Assembly: GCF_002090055.1 (NCBI RefSeq)
Contig: NZ_BBRH01000012.1
Coordinates: 62,001-126,000, forward strand
Source of the DNA: Demequina sp. NBRC 110051
GTDB lineage: Bacteria > Actinomycetota > Actinomycetes > Actinomycetales > Demequinaceae
DNA length: 64,000 nucleotides
Direction of reading: 5' to 3'
How positions within the stretch are numbered: position 1 is the stretch's first letter; every line of letters begins with the position of its first letter. Below are positions 56,375 to 64,000 of the stretch, one piece after another. The notes below the pieces were generated by a model. It was not told the DNA's origin. It worked only from the letters and a program-made list of their open reading frames with translations, and did not search any database. The translations under genes were made by a program, and so were the position numbers.

Positions 56375-57411
56375 CAGGGTGGGCTTCCCTGATTCGGGAA
56401 ACTCGCTGGTCAGGGAAGCTCAATAGCGTCGACTACATGCGCGACGCGGTCCTCTTCACAGGGGACCGCGTCCGCGCGCAGTACACGCGTTTCTGGCTAC
56501 TCCTCATCCTCGCCGCGGCGATCGCGACGGCAGGCATCGCCGCCGATTCGACCGCCACCGTCATCGGCGCGATGATCGTCGCGCCCCTCATGCGCCCCAT
56601 TCAGGGCACCATGCTCTCCACCGTCCTGGGTGACCGCCGTCAGCTCATCCGCTCGATCGCCACCATGTGCGCGGGAGCCGCCGCCGCGGTAGGCGTTGGT
56701 TTCCTCCTGGGCCTGCTCATCGTGCAACCCATGCTCGCCTCCACGAACGGCCAGATCGCCGGCCGCGTCTCGCCGGGCCTCATCGACCTCTTCGCCGCGC
56801 TCGCCACGGGTGTGGTGGGATCGATCGCGCTGGTGCGCTCGGATATCTCCGACACCCTTCCCGGCGTCGCGATCGCGATCTCCCTGGTCCCGCCGCTGTG
56901 CGTGGTGGGACTCACGCTCGAGTCCGGCGCATGGTCGCAGGCTCTCGGCGCGCTGCTGCTGTTCGTCACCAACGTCGCGGCGATCCTCGCGACGGGCGCG
57001 ATCGTCATGGCCATCTACGGCTATTCGAAGCTGCGCCTGCTCGATGTCGAGGACATGGAGGCCGAGCGGCGCCGCCGTGTCCGGGTCTACCTCACCACCG
57101 CGACGCTCGTCTTGCTCGTCTCTGGTCCCCTCGCGTGGTCGACCGCGAAGGCAATCGAGGACCGCGGCCGCATCGCTTCAGTCCAGTCCTATCTGGAGGA
57201 CCTCACCGAGGACACCCGGTGGGCGATCGTGTCGGTCACTCCCCGCGAAGACAACGTCATCTACGTGGTGGTCAAGGGCACTCCCCCGCTACCCGATGTC
57301 GACGAGGTCTACGCGGGCATGGAGGCCGAGGGACTCGAGGCGGAGGACATCGTCCTCGAGTTCATCCCGTCGTATACCTACGACATGGCCGGAGAGCGCG
57401 ACAACTTCTAG
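56371..57411 (+). CDS. DUF389 integral membrane protein
   Basis: 346 residues from ATG 56371. Six or seven helices: FWLLLILAAAIATAGIAADSTATVIGAMIVAPLMRPIQG is the DUF389 signature (GAMIVAPLM), then ATMCAGAAAAVGVGFLLGLLIV, LIDLFAALATGVVGSIALV and GALLLFVTNVAAILATGAIV. A soluble C-terminal domain of about 95 residues follows (SVQSYLEDLTEDTRWAIVSVTPREDNVIYVVVKG). DUF389 proteins (TIGR00271/TIGR00341-type) have no established biochemical role. It is last of the three coupled genes and ends convergently 42 bp from the ABC exporter. Confidence 0.9.
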   Translation: MTGWASLIRETRWSGKLNSVDYMRDAVLFTGDRVRAQYTRFWLLLILAAAIATAGIAADSTATVIGAMIVAPLMRPIQGTMLSTVLGDRRQLIRSIATMCAGAAAAVGVGFLLGLLIVQPMLASTNGQIAGRVSPGLIDLFAALATGVVGSIALVRSDISDTLPGVAIAISLVPPLCVVGLTLESGAWSQALGALLLFVTNVAAILATGAIVMAIYGYSKLRLLDVEDMEAERRRRVRVYLTTATLVLLVSGPLAWSTAKAIEDRGRIASVQSYLEDLTEDTRWAIVSVTPREDNVIYVVVKGTPPLPDVDEVYAGMEAEGLEAEDIVLEFIPSYTYDMAGERDNF

Positions 57412-57453
57412 TTTCAGGGCCTTGCGAGCCGCGTCGGATGGCCGATGCAGTCA

Positions 57454-59523
57454 CTAGGCCCGCGTACCGTCCTCGCCCTCGCTCGGCGCGGGGTTCGGGG
57501 TCGCCTGTTCCTGCGGCAGCACCGCCTCGGGGACGACCCCCTCCTCGACAGGAGCCGGGGGAATCGGGGCGACCGCGGCACCGGCCCCCGCCTGTGTGAG
57601 GTCCTCCTCGCTGATGCCGCCGCCCAGCGGGTCGTCCACGTCCTCGACGGGCGCAGAGAACTGCGCCTCGTACAGGCGCGCGTAGGCGCCGTGCGCGGCG
57701 ATCAGCTCGTCGTGGCTGCCCTGCTCGACGATGTCGCCGTGCTCCATCACCAGGATGAGGTCGGCGTCGCGGATGGTCGACAGGCGGTGGGCGATGACGA
57801 AGCTGGTGCGGTCCTTGCGCAGGTCCGCCATGGCTTGCTGTACGAGCAGCTCGGTGCGGGTGTCGACCGAGCTGGTGGCCTCGTCGAGGATCAGCACGCT
57901 CGGGCGGGCCACGAAGGCGCGCGCGATCGTGATGAGCTGGCGCTCGCCCACCGACACGTTGGTCGCGTCGTCATCGAGCACCGTGTCGTAGCCCTCGGGA
58001 AGGGAGTGCACAAAGCGGTCCACGTACGCGGCCTTGGCGGCGTCGAGGATCTCGTCGTCGGTGGCGCCGGGGCGGCCGTACGCGATGTTCTCGCGGATGG
58101 TGCCGCCGAACAGCCACGCGTCCTGCAGCACCATGCCCGTGCGCGAGCGCAGGTCGTCGCGGGTCATGAGCGCGATGTCCGTGCCGTCGAGCGTGATGCG
58201 GCCCCCGTCGAGCTCGTAGAAGCGCATGATGAGGTTGACCAGCGTGGTCTTGCCCGCTCCCGTGGGGCCCACGATCGCGACCGTCTTGCCCGGCTCCGCG
58301 ACCATGGACAGGCCCGTGATCAGCGGCTTGTCCTCCTCGTAGGAGAACTTCACGTCCTCGAACTCGAGCCGGCCGCGGAACTGTTCGGGGGTGTCGGCGG
58401 GGTCCGGGTCATCGCTCTGGTCGTCGGCGTCGAGCAGCTCGAACACGCGCTCGGCGGAGGCGACGCCCGACTGCAGCAGGTTGAACATCGAGCCCAACTG
58501 GCTCAGCGGCTGCTGGAACTGGCGCGTGTACTGGATGAACGCCTGGATGTCGCCGATGGGCAGCGCGCCGTTGGCGACCATGACTCCACCGACCACCGCG
58601 ACGGCGACGTAGACGAGGTTTCCGATGAACATCGTCGCGGGCATGATGATGCCGGAGATGAACTGGGCCCCAAACGACGCCTGGTAGAGCTCGTCGTTCT
58701 TGGCGTCGAACTCCTCCTGCGTGCGAGCCTGGCGGCCGAACACCTTGACCAGCGAGTGCCCCGTGTAGGTCTCCTCGATCTGGCCGTTGAGCTCGCCCGT
58801 GTGCTTCCACTGGGCGACGAACTTCACCTGCGAGCGCTTGGCGACCTGGGTGACGATGATCAGTGTCAGCGGGATCGACACGAGCGTCACGGCCGCGAGC
58901 AGCGGCGAGATGACGACCATCATCACGAGCACGCCGATGACCGTGAGCACCGACGTGAACAGCTGGCTCAGCGTCTGCTGGAGCGTCTGCGAGACGTTGT
59001 CGATGTCGTTGGTGACGCGGCTGAGCAGCTCGCCGCGCTGGTGCTTGTCGAAGTAGCTCAGCGGCAGGCGGTGAATCTTGGCCTCGACGCGTTCGCGGAG
59101 CCGGTAGACCGTGCGCTGGGTGACGCCGTTGAGGATGTAGCCCTGCGCGAGCGACAGCAGCGACGAAGCGACATAGATGCCGACGACCCACAGCAGGATG
59201 CGGTGCAGGTTGTCGAAGTCGATGCCCGTGCCGGTGACGAGTCCCTCGAAGATGACCGTGGTGGCATTACCGAGGATCTTGGGGCCGATGACCGCGAGCG
59301 CAACCGACGCGGCGCCCAGCAGGATGACGACGCCCACGAGCGTGCGCTCGGGACGTAACTCGCCGAACAGGCGCTTCAGCGAGGCCCCGAAGTTCATCGC
59401 CTTCTCGGTGGGCATGCCAGCCCCGCCCATGGGGCCGGGGCCGCCGCCGCGCGGGCGTGCGCGGGCCGCGGCCTTGGTGTCGGCGTCCTGCACCGGCGCG
59501 GTGGTCTTCTCGTGCTCGGCCAT
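57454..59523 (-). CDS. ABC exporter half-transporter B (membrane plus ATPase)
   Basis: 689 residues from ATG 59523, overlapping the partner stop. A Gly/Pro/Arg-rich N-terminus of about 45 residues precedes six helices. The nucleotide-binding domain has Walker A GPTGAGKTT (Lys425), signature NVSVGERQ, Walker B VLILDEATSSVD, and an H-loop in VIAHRLST. The signature starts VSVGE rather than LSGGQ, so this half may carry the degenerate site of a heterodimer. It pairs with the upstream half-transporter. The C-terminal tail is acidic and Pro-rich. Multidrug/lipid exporter type; substrate unknown. Confidence 0.93.
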   Translation of the reverse strand: MAEHEKTTAPVQDADTKAAARARPRGGGPGPMGGAGMPTEKAMNFGASLKRLFGELRPERTLVGVVILLGAASVALAVIGPKILGNATTVIFEGLVTGTGIDFDNLHRILLWVVGIYVASSLLSLAQGYILNGVTQRTVYRLRERVEAKIHRLPLSYFDKHQRGELLSRVTNDIDNVSQTLQQTLSQLFTSVLTVIGVLVMMVVISPLLAAVTLVSIPLTLIIVTQVAKRSQVKFVAQWKHTGELNGQIEETYTGHSLVKVFGRQARTQEEFDAKNDELYQASFGAQFISGIIMPATMFIGNLVYVAVAVVGGVMVANGALPIGDIQAFIQYTRQFQQPLSQLGSMFNLLQSGVASAERVFELLDADDQSDDPDPADTPEQFRGRLEFEDVKFSYEEDKPLITGLSMVAEPGKTVAIVGPTGAGKTTLVNLIMRFYELDGGRITLDGTDIALMTRDDLRSRTGMVLQDAWLFGGTIRENIAYGRPGATDDEILDAAKAAYVDRFVHSLPEGYDTVLDDDATNVSVGERQLITIARAFVARPSVLILDEATSSVDTRTELLVQQAMADLRKDRTSFVIAHRLSTIRDADLILVMEHGDIVEQGSHDELIAAHGAYARLYEAQFSAPVEDVDDPLGGGISEEDLTQAGAGAAVAPIPPAPVEEGVVPEAVLPQEQATPNPAPSEGEDGTRA

Positions 59524-61316
59524 CACGCCTCCTCCGCCCTCAGCTGGGTACTGACGATCTCTTGGTAGGTAGGCGAACTCGCAAGCAACTCGTGGTGCGT
59601 GCCGCGGTCGACGATCTCGCCGTCCTCGATGACGAGGATGAGGTCGGCGTCCTGAATGGAGCTGACGCGCTGGGCGACCACGATGACGGTGGCGTCAGCC
59701 GCCGCCGTCTTCAGCGCCGCGCGCAGGCGGGCATCGGTCGCGGTGTCGAGCGCACTGAACGAATCGTCGAACAGCAGGATCTCGGGCTTGCGGATGAGCG
59801 CACGGGCGATCGACAGGCGTTGGCGCTGGCCGCCCGACACGGTCGTGCCGCCCTGCGCCATGGGCGTGTCAAGCCCCTCGGGCATCGCCTTCACGAAGTC
59901 CTCGCCCTGGGCGACGCGCAGCGCCTCCCAGATCTCCTCGTCGGTCGCGTCCTCCTTGCCGTAGCGAAGGTTGGAGCCGACAGTGCCCGAGAAGAGGTAG
60001 GGACGCTGCGGTACGAGGCCGACGCGGGTCCACAGTGCCTCGAGGTCCGCGTCGCGCAGGTCCACGCCGTCGATGCTGACGGTCCCCTCGGTCGCGTCAT
60101 ACAGGCGCGGCACCAGGCCCACCAGGGTGGACTTGCCCGCGCCGGTCGAGCCGATAATTGCGGTCGTCGTGCCTGGTGTGGCGGTGAACGAGATGTGCTT
60201 CAGCACCGGCTCCTCGGCGCCAGGGTAGGCAAACGTGACGTCGTCGAAGACCACGGTGCCGCGCTGCGAGAAGGTGCGTGTCGCATCGGCCGTCTGCACC
60301 ACGGTGCTGTCGGTCGACAGCACCTCGCTGATGCGATCGGCCGAGACGGACGCGCGCGGGATCATCACGAACAGGAACGTCGCCATCATCACGGACATGA
60401 GGATCTGGATGATGTACGTGAGGAACGCGGTGAGCGCCCCCACCTGCATTTCGCCGTTCTCGACGCGCTCGGCGCCGAACCACAGCACGGCGACGGACGA
60501 GACGTTCATGATGAGCATCACGATGGGGAACATCGCGGCCATGAGGCGGCCCGCCTTCAGCGCGGATTCCGTGACCTTGTCGTTGGCCTGGGCGAAGCGT
60601 GCGGTCTCCTCGCGCTCGCGCACGAACGCGCGCACCACGCGGATGCCGGTGAGCTGCTCACGCATGACCCGGTTGATGGCGTCGATGCGCTTTTGCATGC
60701 GCTGGAAGTGCGGCACCATGCGCGAGATGATGAGGATCACCGCGATCAGCAGCAGCGGGATTGCGATGACGAGAATCCACGACAGCGTCGCGTCCTGGTG
60801 CAGCGCCATGAACACGCCGCCGATCGCCATGAACGGCGCCGTCACGAGCAGCGTGCAGCCCATGAGGACCAGCATCTGCACCTGCTGCACGTCGTTCGTG
60901 GAGCGCGTGATGAGGCTGGGCGCGCCGAAGCGCTGCACCTCGTTTTCGCTGAACGCGCCCACGCGGCGGAAAATCTGCGCGCGCAGGTCACGGCCCACGG
61001 CCATGGCGACCTTGGCGCCGAAGTAGACGCCGACAATGGCGCAGGCGATCTGCAGAAGCGACAGGGCGAGCATGATGCCGCCCACCTGCCAGATATACGC
61101 GATGTCGCCGGTCGCGACGCCGTCATCGATGATCGAGGCGTTGAGGCTGGGCAGGTACAGGTTGCAGACGGCCTGGGCACCCTGGAAGATGACGACTCCG
61201 AGGAGCAGCTTCCAGTAGGGCTTGGCCGAGGCCACGAGCAGGGGCCACAGGGCACCCTTGGTCTTCTCGTCGTCGGTCGCGCCGCCTGTCCGGGCGGACG
61301 TGGCGACGGCCGTCAT
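59523..61316 (-). CDS. ABC exporter half-transporter A (membrane plus ATPase)
   Basis: 597 residues from ATG 61316 (a GTG at 61331 is possible). Six helices; the transmembrane domain includes RVGAFSENEVQRFGAPSLITRSTNDVQQVQ, the type-I exporter coupling region. The ATPase domain has GSTGAGKST (Lys395), signature TVSGGQRQRLSIARAL, and Walker B ILLFDDSFSALD, where Asp replaces the catalytic Glu of the consensus LLLDE. It is coupled to half B by a TGATG overlap. Since this half lacks the catalytic Glu and half B has a weak signature, the pair forms one full and one degenerate site, as in TM287/288-like exporters. Confidence 0.93.
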   Translation of the reverse strand: MTAVATSARTGGATDDEKTKGALWPLLVASAKPYWKLLLGVVIFQGAQAVCNLYLPSLNASIIDDGVATGDIAYIWQVGGIMLALSLLQIACAIVGVYFGAKVAMAVGRDLRAQIFRRVGAFSENEVQRFGAPSLITRSTNDVQQVQMLVLMGCTLLVTAPFMAIGGVFMALHQDATLSWILVIAIPLLLIAVILIISRMVPHFQRMQKRIDAINRVMREQLTGIRVVRAFVREREETARFAQANDKVTESALKAGRLMAAMFPIVMLIMNVSSVAVLWFGAERVENGEMQVGALTAFLTYIIQILMSVMMATFLFVMIPRASVSADRISEVLSTDSTVVQTADATRTFSQRGTVVFDDVTFAYPGAEEPVLKHISFTATPGTTTAIIGSTGAGKSTLVGLVPRLYDATEGTVSIDGVDLRDADLEALWTRVGLVPQRPYLFSGTVGSNLRYGKEDATDEEIWEALRVAQGEDFVKAMPEGLDTPMAQGGTTVSGGQRQRLSIARALIRKPEILLFDDSFSALDTATDARLRAALKTAAADATVIVVAQRVSSIQDADLILVIEDGEIVDRGTHHELLASSPTYQEIVSTQLRAEEA

Positions 61317-61428
61317 GCGGCCGCCTCGCACTTGCGTGTGATGGTCATGAGTTCACAGTAGAACTGTCGGGCCTGGTCCGTGGGCCATGCGGGGCATTCG
61401 TTCGCCACCGGCGTTACGCGTGCGACCG

Positions 61429-62019
61429 TTACGGTGAGGCGAGACGGCGCAGAAAGAGATCCTCGCTCGCACCTACCGTGAACCCCACCCGTGGATAGAA
61501 CATGCGGGCCCCGTCGTTGCGGGGATCGATGCCGAGGTGGACGCCTGCGGCCCCGCGTTCGGCCAGCAGCGCGCAGGCTGCCTCGATGAGGGCACGCCCG
61601 GCTCCCCTGCCCTGGGACTCGGGAAGCAGGTCAATGTGGAGGTGCGCCGGATAGCCGTCGGGAAGATCGTCGAGCATCCGGTGGCGGTTCGCGGCGCTGC
61701 GCAGGAGCTTCTCGTCCGCCTCGGTGACCAGTGCGTGGTGGTCGGCAACAGCGGGCCACCAGTGCTCGCTGAACCACGTTTGGAAGGCCACCGTGTCCTC
61801 GGTTCCGAGCACGTAACCCAGCGGCCCGTCGCCCTCGGCCCACACCAGGGCGAAAGCTCCGGGACCGTGAAGGTACGGAGTCGCATAGACGTCCGCGAGC
61901 ACGGTGTCGTCGCCGTACATGCCCGTGGCATCCGCGCCCGCATCGCCGGTGAGGCGGCAGATGCGTGCGATGGCGTCGTGATCCGCCGGCGTGGCGGGAC
62001 GGATCGACGAAACGGTCAT
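61429..62019 (-). CDS. GNAT-family N-acetyltransferase
   Basis: 196 residues from ATG 62019, overlapping the ThuA-like stop by 4 bases. IRPATPADHDAIARIC opens the fold. HIDLLPESQGRGAGRALIEAACALLAERGAAGVHLGIDPRNDGARMFYPRVGF carries the acetyl-CoA loop (QGRGAG) and the C-terminal strand. The family modifies amines on small molecules, proteins or sugars. The middle part (YLHGPGAFALVWAEGDGPLGYVLGTEDT) resembles the GNAT proteins associated with sugar or beta-hexosaminidase genes. Operon with ThuA-like and membrane-protein genes. Substrate unknown. Confidence 0.88.
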   Translation of the reverse strand: MTVSSIRPATPADHDAIARICRLTGDAGADATGMYGDDTVLADVYATPYLHGPGAFALVWAEGDGPLGYVLGTEDTVAFQTWFSEHWWPAVADHHALVTEADEKLLRSAANRHRMLDDLPDGYPAHLHIDLLPESQGRGAGRALIEAACALLAERGAAGVHLGIDPRNDGARMFYPRVGFTVGASEDLFLRRLASP

Positions 62020-62708
62020 GGCCGCGCCTGCCGGGCGGCCCACTCCATGCCACGCAGGACAACCGTCTCCACCTCGGGACGGCGCAGTGTCGTGAGGTCG
62101 TGACCCAAGGTGTGAACGAAGATCCTGCCGGCTCCCCAGCGCCGGGTCCACACGGCCGGCATCGTGGCGGGACCATGCCACGCGTCCCCTTCTTCGGGCG
62201 CAAGCGTGCTCGTCGCGAGCACGTTGTTCAGCCCATCCGCCAGGACCCAGTACTGCTCCGTGACGACCTCGAACTCCGCGACGCCCGCAGTGATCGGGTG
62301 TGCGGCGCCCAATGGGGTGGGTGTCACCCGATAGCGCCGGTACTGCGGTTCGTCGGGCGTCGCGCGGCTTGCCGGATGTGCAACAAACTGGGCGCCGAGC
62401 ATCTGTAGGTAGTCGAGTTGACCTCGATAAGCGGCGATCAGCCCCCCGTGCCACCCCGCAAGGCCGGCGCCGCCCTCGACGGCGGCGCGCAGTCCCGCCG
62501 ACTGGGCGTCGGTGATGGCGCCGTTCGTGACTGCCTGGACCACCAGGTCATAGGTGGCCATCCGGGTGGCGTCGGCGTACACCTCGGGAGAGTCCTCCAC
62601 ATCGAGGGCGAAGCCCCTACGCTCGAGATGGGGGCGCATGGCGTCGGTCTGTCCCACGGGGTCATGACCGGACCAGCCTCCGCGCACGATCAGGCACGTT
62701 GCCGTCAT
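62016..62708 (-). CDS. ThuA-like (trehalose-utilisation) domain protein
   Basis: 230 residues from ATG 62708. A class-I-glutamine-amidotransferase-like fold of the ThuA family is suggested by CLIVRGGWSGHDPVGQTDAM, DLVVQAVTNGAITDAQSAGLRAAVEGGAGLAGWHGG, HPITAGVAEFEVVTEQYWVL, and RWGAGRIFVHTLGHD. ThuA-type proteins act in sugar catabolism, often on disaccharide intermediates, with an unclear reaction. The catalytic Cys of true amidotransferases is replaced by His in WHGG, typical of the family. Overlaps genes on both sides (ATGA twice), so a three-gene operon. Confidence 0.88.
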   Translation of the reverse strand: MTATCLIVRGGWSGHDPVGQTDAMRPHLERRGFALDVEDSPEVYADATRMATYDLVVQAVTNGAITDAQSAGLRAAVEGGAGLAGWHGGLIAAYRGQLDYLQMLGAQFVAHPASRATPDEPQYRRYRVTPTPLGAAHPITAGVAEFEVVTEQYWVLADGLNNVLATSTLAPEEGDAWHGPATMPAVWTRRWGAGRIFVHTLGHDLTTLRRPEVETVVLRGMEWAARQARP

Positions 62709-63676
62709 CGTTGCCCCCGGGTGGCCGCACGCTGAGACCACGACCGGTCTAGCCTCGCGACGATCAGCCCCAGGGCGACGGCGGCCAGCCCTCCCACGAG
62801 CGTCAGGAGCGCGCGCTGGCCGGCGACCTCCCACGCAGCCTCGGACGTTGAGACCCCTGCGATCAAGACCACAGCCGCCGCGACGAATCCCGCACCACGA
62901 GCCTGATTCTTGGCGATGATCCACGCGATGCCCCACACCAGGAGTACCGCCACGAGAGCCAGCGAGATGACCGCGGGCAGCACCATACTCGCGGCCGAAG
63001 CCACCACCGTTCCCACGACAGTACCGAGCACACGCGCTCGAGCGGCGCGGACGGTTTCGCCCGCCACAGGCAGCAAGACAGCACTCAGCGCGACAATGAC
63101 CCACACCCCGTGGGGCACCTCCCATGCGACGATCAGCCCCGCTGCCAGTGCCGATCCGAACGCCACCGCGCCGAGGTACACCACCAAGACGCGTCGCGAC
63201 GGCGTCGGAGGCGCGGGCGCGCGCAGGCGCAGCAGCCGGACGACACCGATCGTCAGCACCGCGGCGAGGAGTATTCCCGCCAAGGCACCCTCCGGACCAA
63301 TCGCGACGGCATCGGTCCCCGCAAGCGCGACGACGACGGGCACACTCGACACGACCGCACCATGGCGCAGCACGAGGGGGAAAGTCGCGAGGACGGACGC
63401 CGCCACCACGGCCGCGAGCCCCCAAGGGGACGGTGCCACGAGGGTGGCGCCCGACGATCCGACGGCGACGATTACTCCGAGCGCGAGGACGTGCGTGGCC
63501 GGCGGCCGCCTCAACGCAAGCATCAGCACCGCGATCACGCCCAGCACGGACGCGACGCCTGCGGATGGACCTCCCCACCACCACACCACGGCACCGATGC
63601 CTCCTGCCGCGGCCACGATGACGCAGACCAGCCGCACCACAGCGCTCGGCGGGAGCCAGGTCGAGAGCGACGACAT
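62705..63676 (-). CDS. FUSC-like polytopic membrane protein
   Basis: 323 residues from ATG 63676; a GTG two codons earlier is equally possible. About ten hydrophobic segments occur in two similar halves, with a basic loop (RLRAPAPPTPSRRVL) between them. ETVRAARARVLGTVVGTVVASAA in the second half matches the FUSC/aromatic-acid-exporter pattern (R-RxxGTxxG). Such proteins are thought to export aromatic or phenolic acids, or to lie in envelope stress systems. No fused soluble domain is present. First gene of the operon with ThuA and GNAT. Family call is moderate. Confidence 0.78.
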   Translation of the reverse strand: MSSLSTWLPPSAVVRLVCVIVAAAGGIGAVVWWWGGPSAGVASVLGVIAVLMLALRRPPATHVLALGVIVAVGSSGATLVAPSPWGLAAVVAASVLATFPLVLRHGAVVSSVPVVVALAGTDAVAIGPEGALAGILLAAVLTIGVVRLLRLRAPAPPTPSRRVLVVYLGAVAFGSALAAGLIVAWEVPHGVWVIVALSAVLLPVAGETVRAARARVLGTVVGTVVASAASMVLPAVISLALVAVLLVWGIAWIIAKNQARGAGFVAAAVVLIAGVSTSEAAWEVAGQRALLTLVGGLAAVALGLIVARLDRSWSQRAATRGQR

Positions 63677-63701
63677 GGCCACGACGCTACCGCGCCGGTG
63701 T

Positions 63702-64000
63702 CTAGACCCGGTGAGTCGAGGCGCCGGGAACCCGCTCGACGGTGTGCACCACGCGCCAGTTTTCGTCGCCGATGCCGCGTGCCCACTGAGGCATGCCCGA
63801 GGCCAACCCGTGAGACGCGAGGTCCGTACCCAGCACCAAGACGGAGGGCCCGGCCCCCGAGACGACGGCGGCCAGGCCCTGAGCGCGCAGGTGCGACAGC
63901 ATCGCCATGGCGGCCGGCATCACGTCGGCGCGGTAGCCCTGGTGCAGGCGGTCCTCGGTGCCCTCGAACAGCAACTCGGGCTGGCCGTTCAGCGCGGCGA
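63702..64000 (-). CDS. thrB: Homoserine kinase, C-terminal fragment
   Basis: Only the last 98 codons are inside the window; the start lies beyond 64000. LLFEGTEDRLHQGYRADVMP and LAAVVSGAGPSVLVLG are characteristic of the GHMP-kinase ThrB. The first contains the substrate-region motif and the second the third GHMP glycine motif. The enzyme phosphorylates homoserine on the way to threonine. In many actinobacteria thrB lies directly upstream of rho on the same strand; here about 8.5 kb of other genes lies between. Confidence 0.93.
   Translation of the reverse strand, partial: AALNGQPELLFEGTEDRLHQGYRADVMPAAMAMLSHLRAQGLAAVVSGAGPSVLVLGTDLASHGLASGMPQWARGIGDENWRVVHTVERVPGASTHRV

Overview
The window is high-GC DNA from an actinobacterium. 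GlgE, NucS, a GC-rich Rho with a long basic insert, the threonine/rho/ATP-synthase gene order and a DivIVA/Scy-like hendecad protein all point that way. It looks most like Micrococcales (Cellulomonas/Demequina-like), but the genus is not decided by the sequence alone. No rRNA, tRNA, CRISPR array, IS element, integrase or phage gene was seen, so this is chromosomal sequence with a carbohydrate-degradation flavour.

Layout. 1-9.6 kb: the end of a subtilase, a short Rossmann protein, a cysteine desulfurase, a large LPxTG-anchored ExeM/NucH-type nuclease, an SDR, etfBA and a small membrane protein. 9.7-11.9 kb: glgX. 12-23 kb: a compact beta-1,4-galactan locus with a secreted multidomain GH53 galactanase, an ABC importer (two permeases and a lipoprotein binding protein), a GH42 beta-galactosidase and a divergent LacI regulator. 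23-27.3 kb: glgE-glgB. 27.3-33.6 kb: a degenerate-thioredoxin/TPR protein, two coupled envelope proteins and a 954-residue Scy/DivIVA-like protein with 39 uninterrupted 11-residue repeats. 33.6-38.7 kb: two hydrolases, a zinc-ribbon-like protein, a GH1 beta-glucosidase with a LacI-type operator, an esterase and nucS. 38.8-46.2 kb: a complete ATP synthase operon (atpIBEFHAGDC, read leftward). 46.2-55.2 kb: wecA-like, tsaC, prmC, prfA, rpmE, an inserted M6 metalloprotease and rho. 55.6-57.4 kb: a DUF6325/SHOCT/DUF389 trio. 57.5-61.3 kb: a heterodimeric ABC exporter. 61.4-63.7 kb: a GNAT/ThuA/membrane-protein operon. 63.7 kb to the end: the C-terminus of homoserine kinase.

How it works together. 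Secreted galactanase cuts galactan, the importer takes up galacto-oligosaccharides, and the intracellular GH42 enzyme splits them under LacI control. Sugars can then feed the alpha-glucan module (GlgE, GlgB, GlgX). The right half is the familiar actinobacterial housekeeping array thrB...rho-rpmE-prfA-prmC-tsaC-wecA-atp, interrupted by two inserted blocks.

The most unusual non-genic signal is a highly iterated DNA word, GGCCGATGCCGTGG (9-bp core GGCCGATGC). By eye I find about 38 copies of the core and 8 exact copies of the 14-mer, in both orientations, in genes and between them, and twice as inverted pairs that form the terminator between convergent genes.
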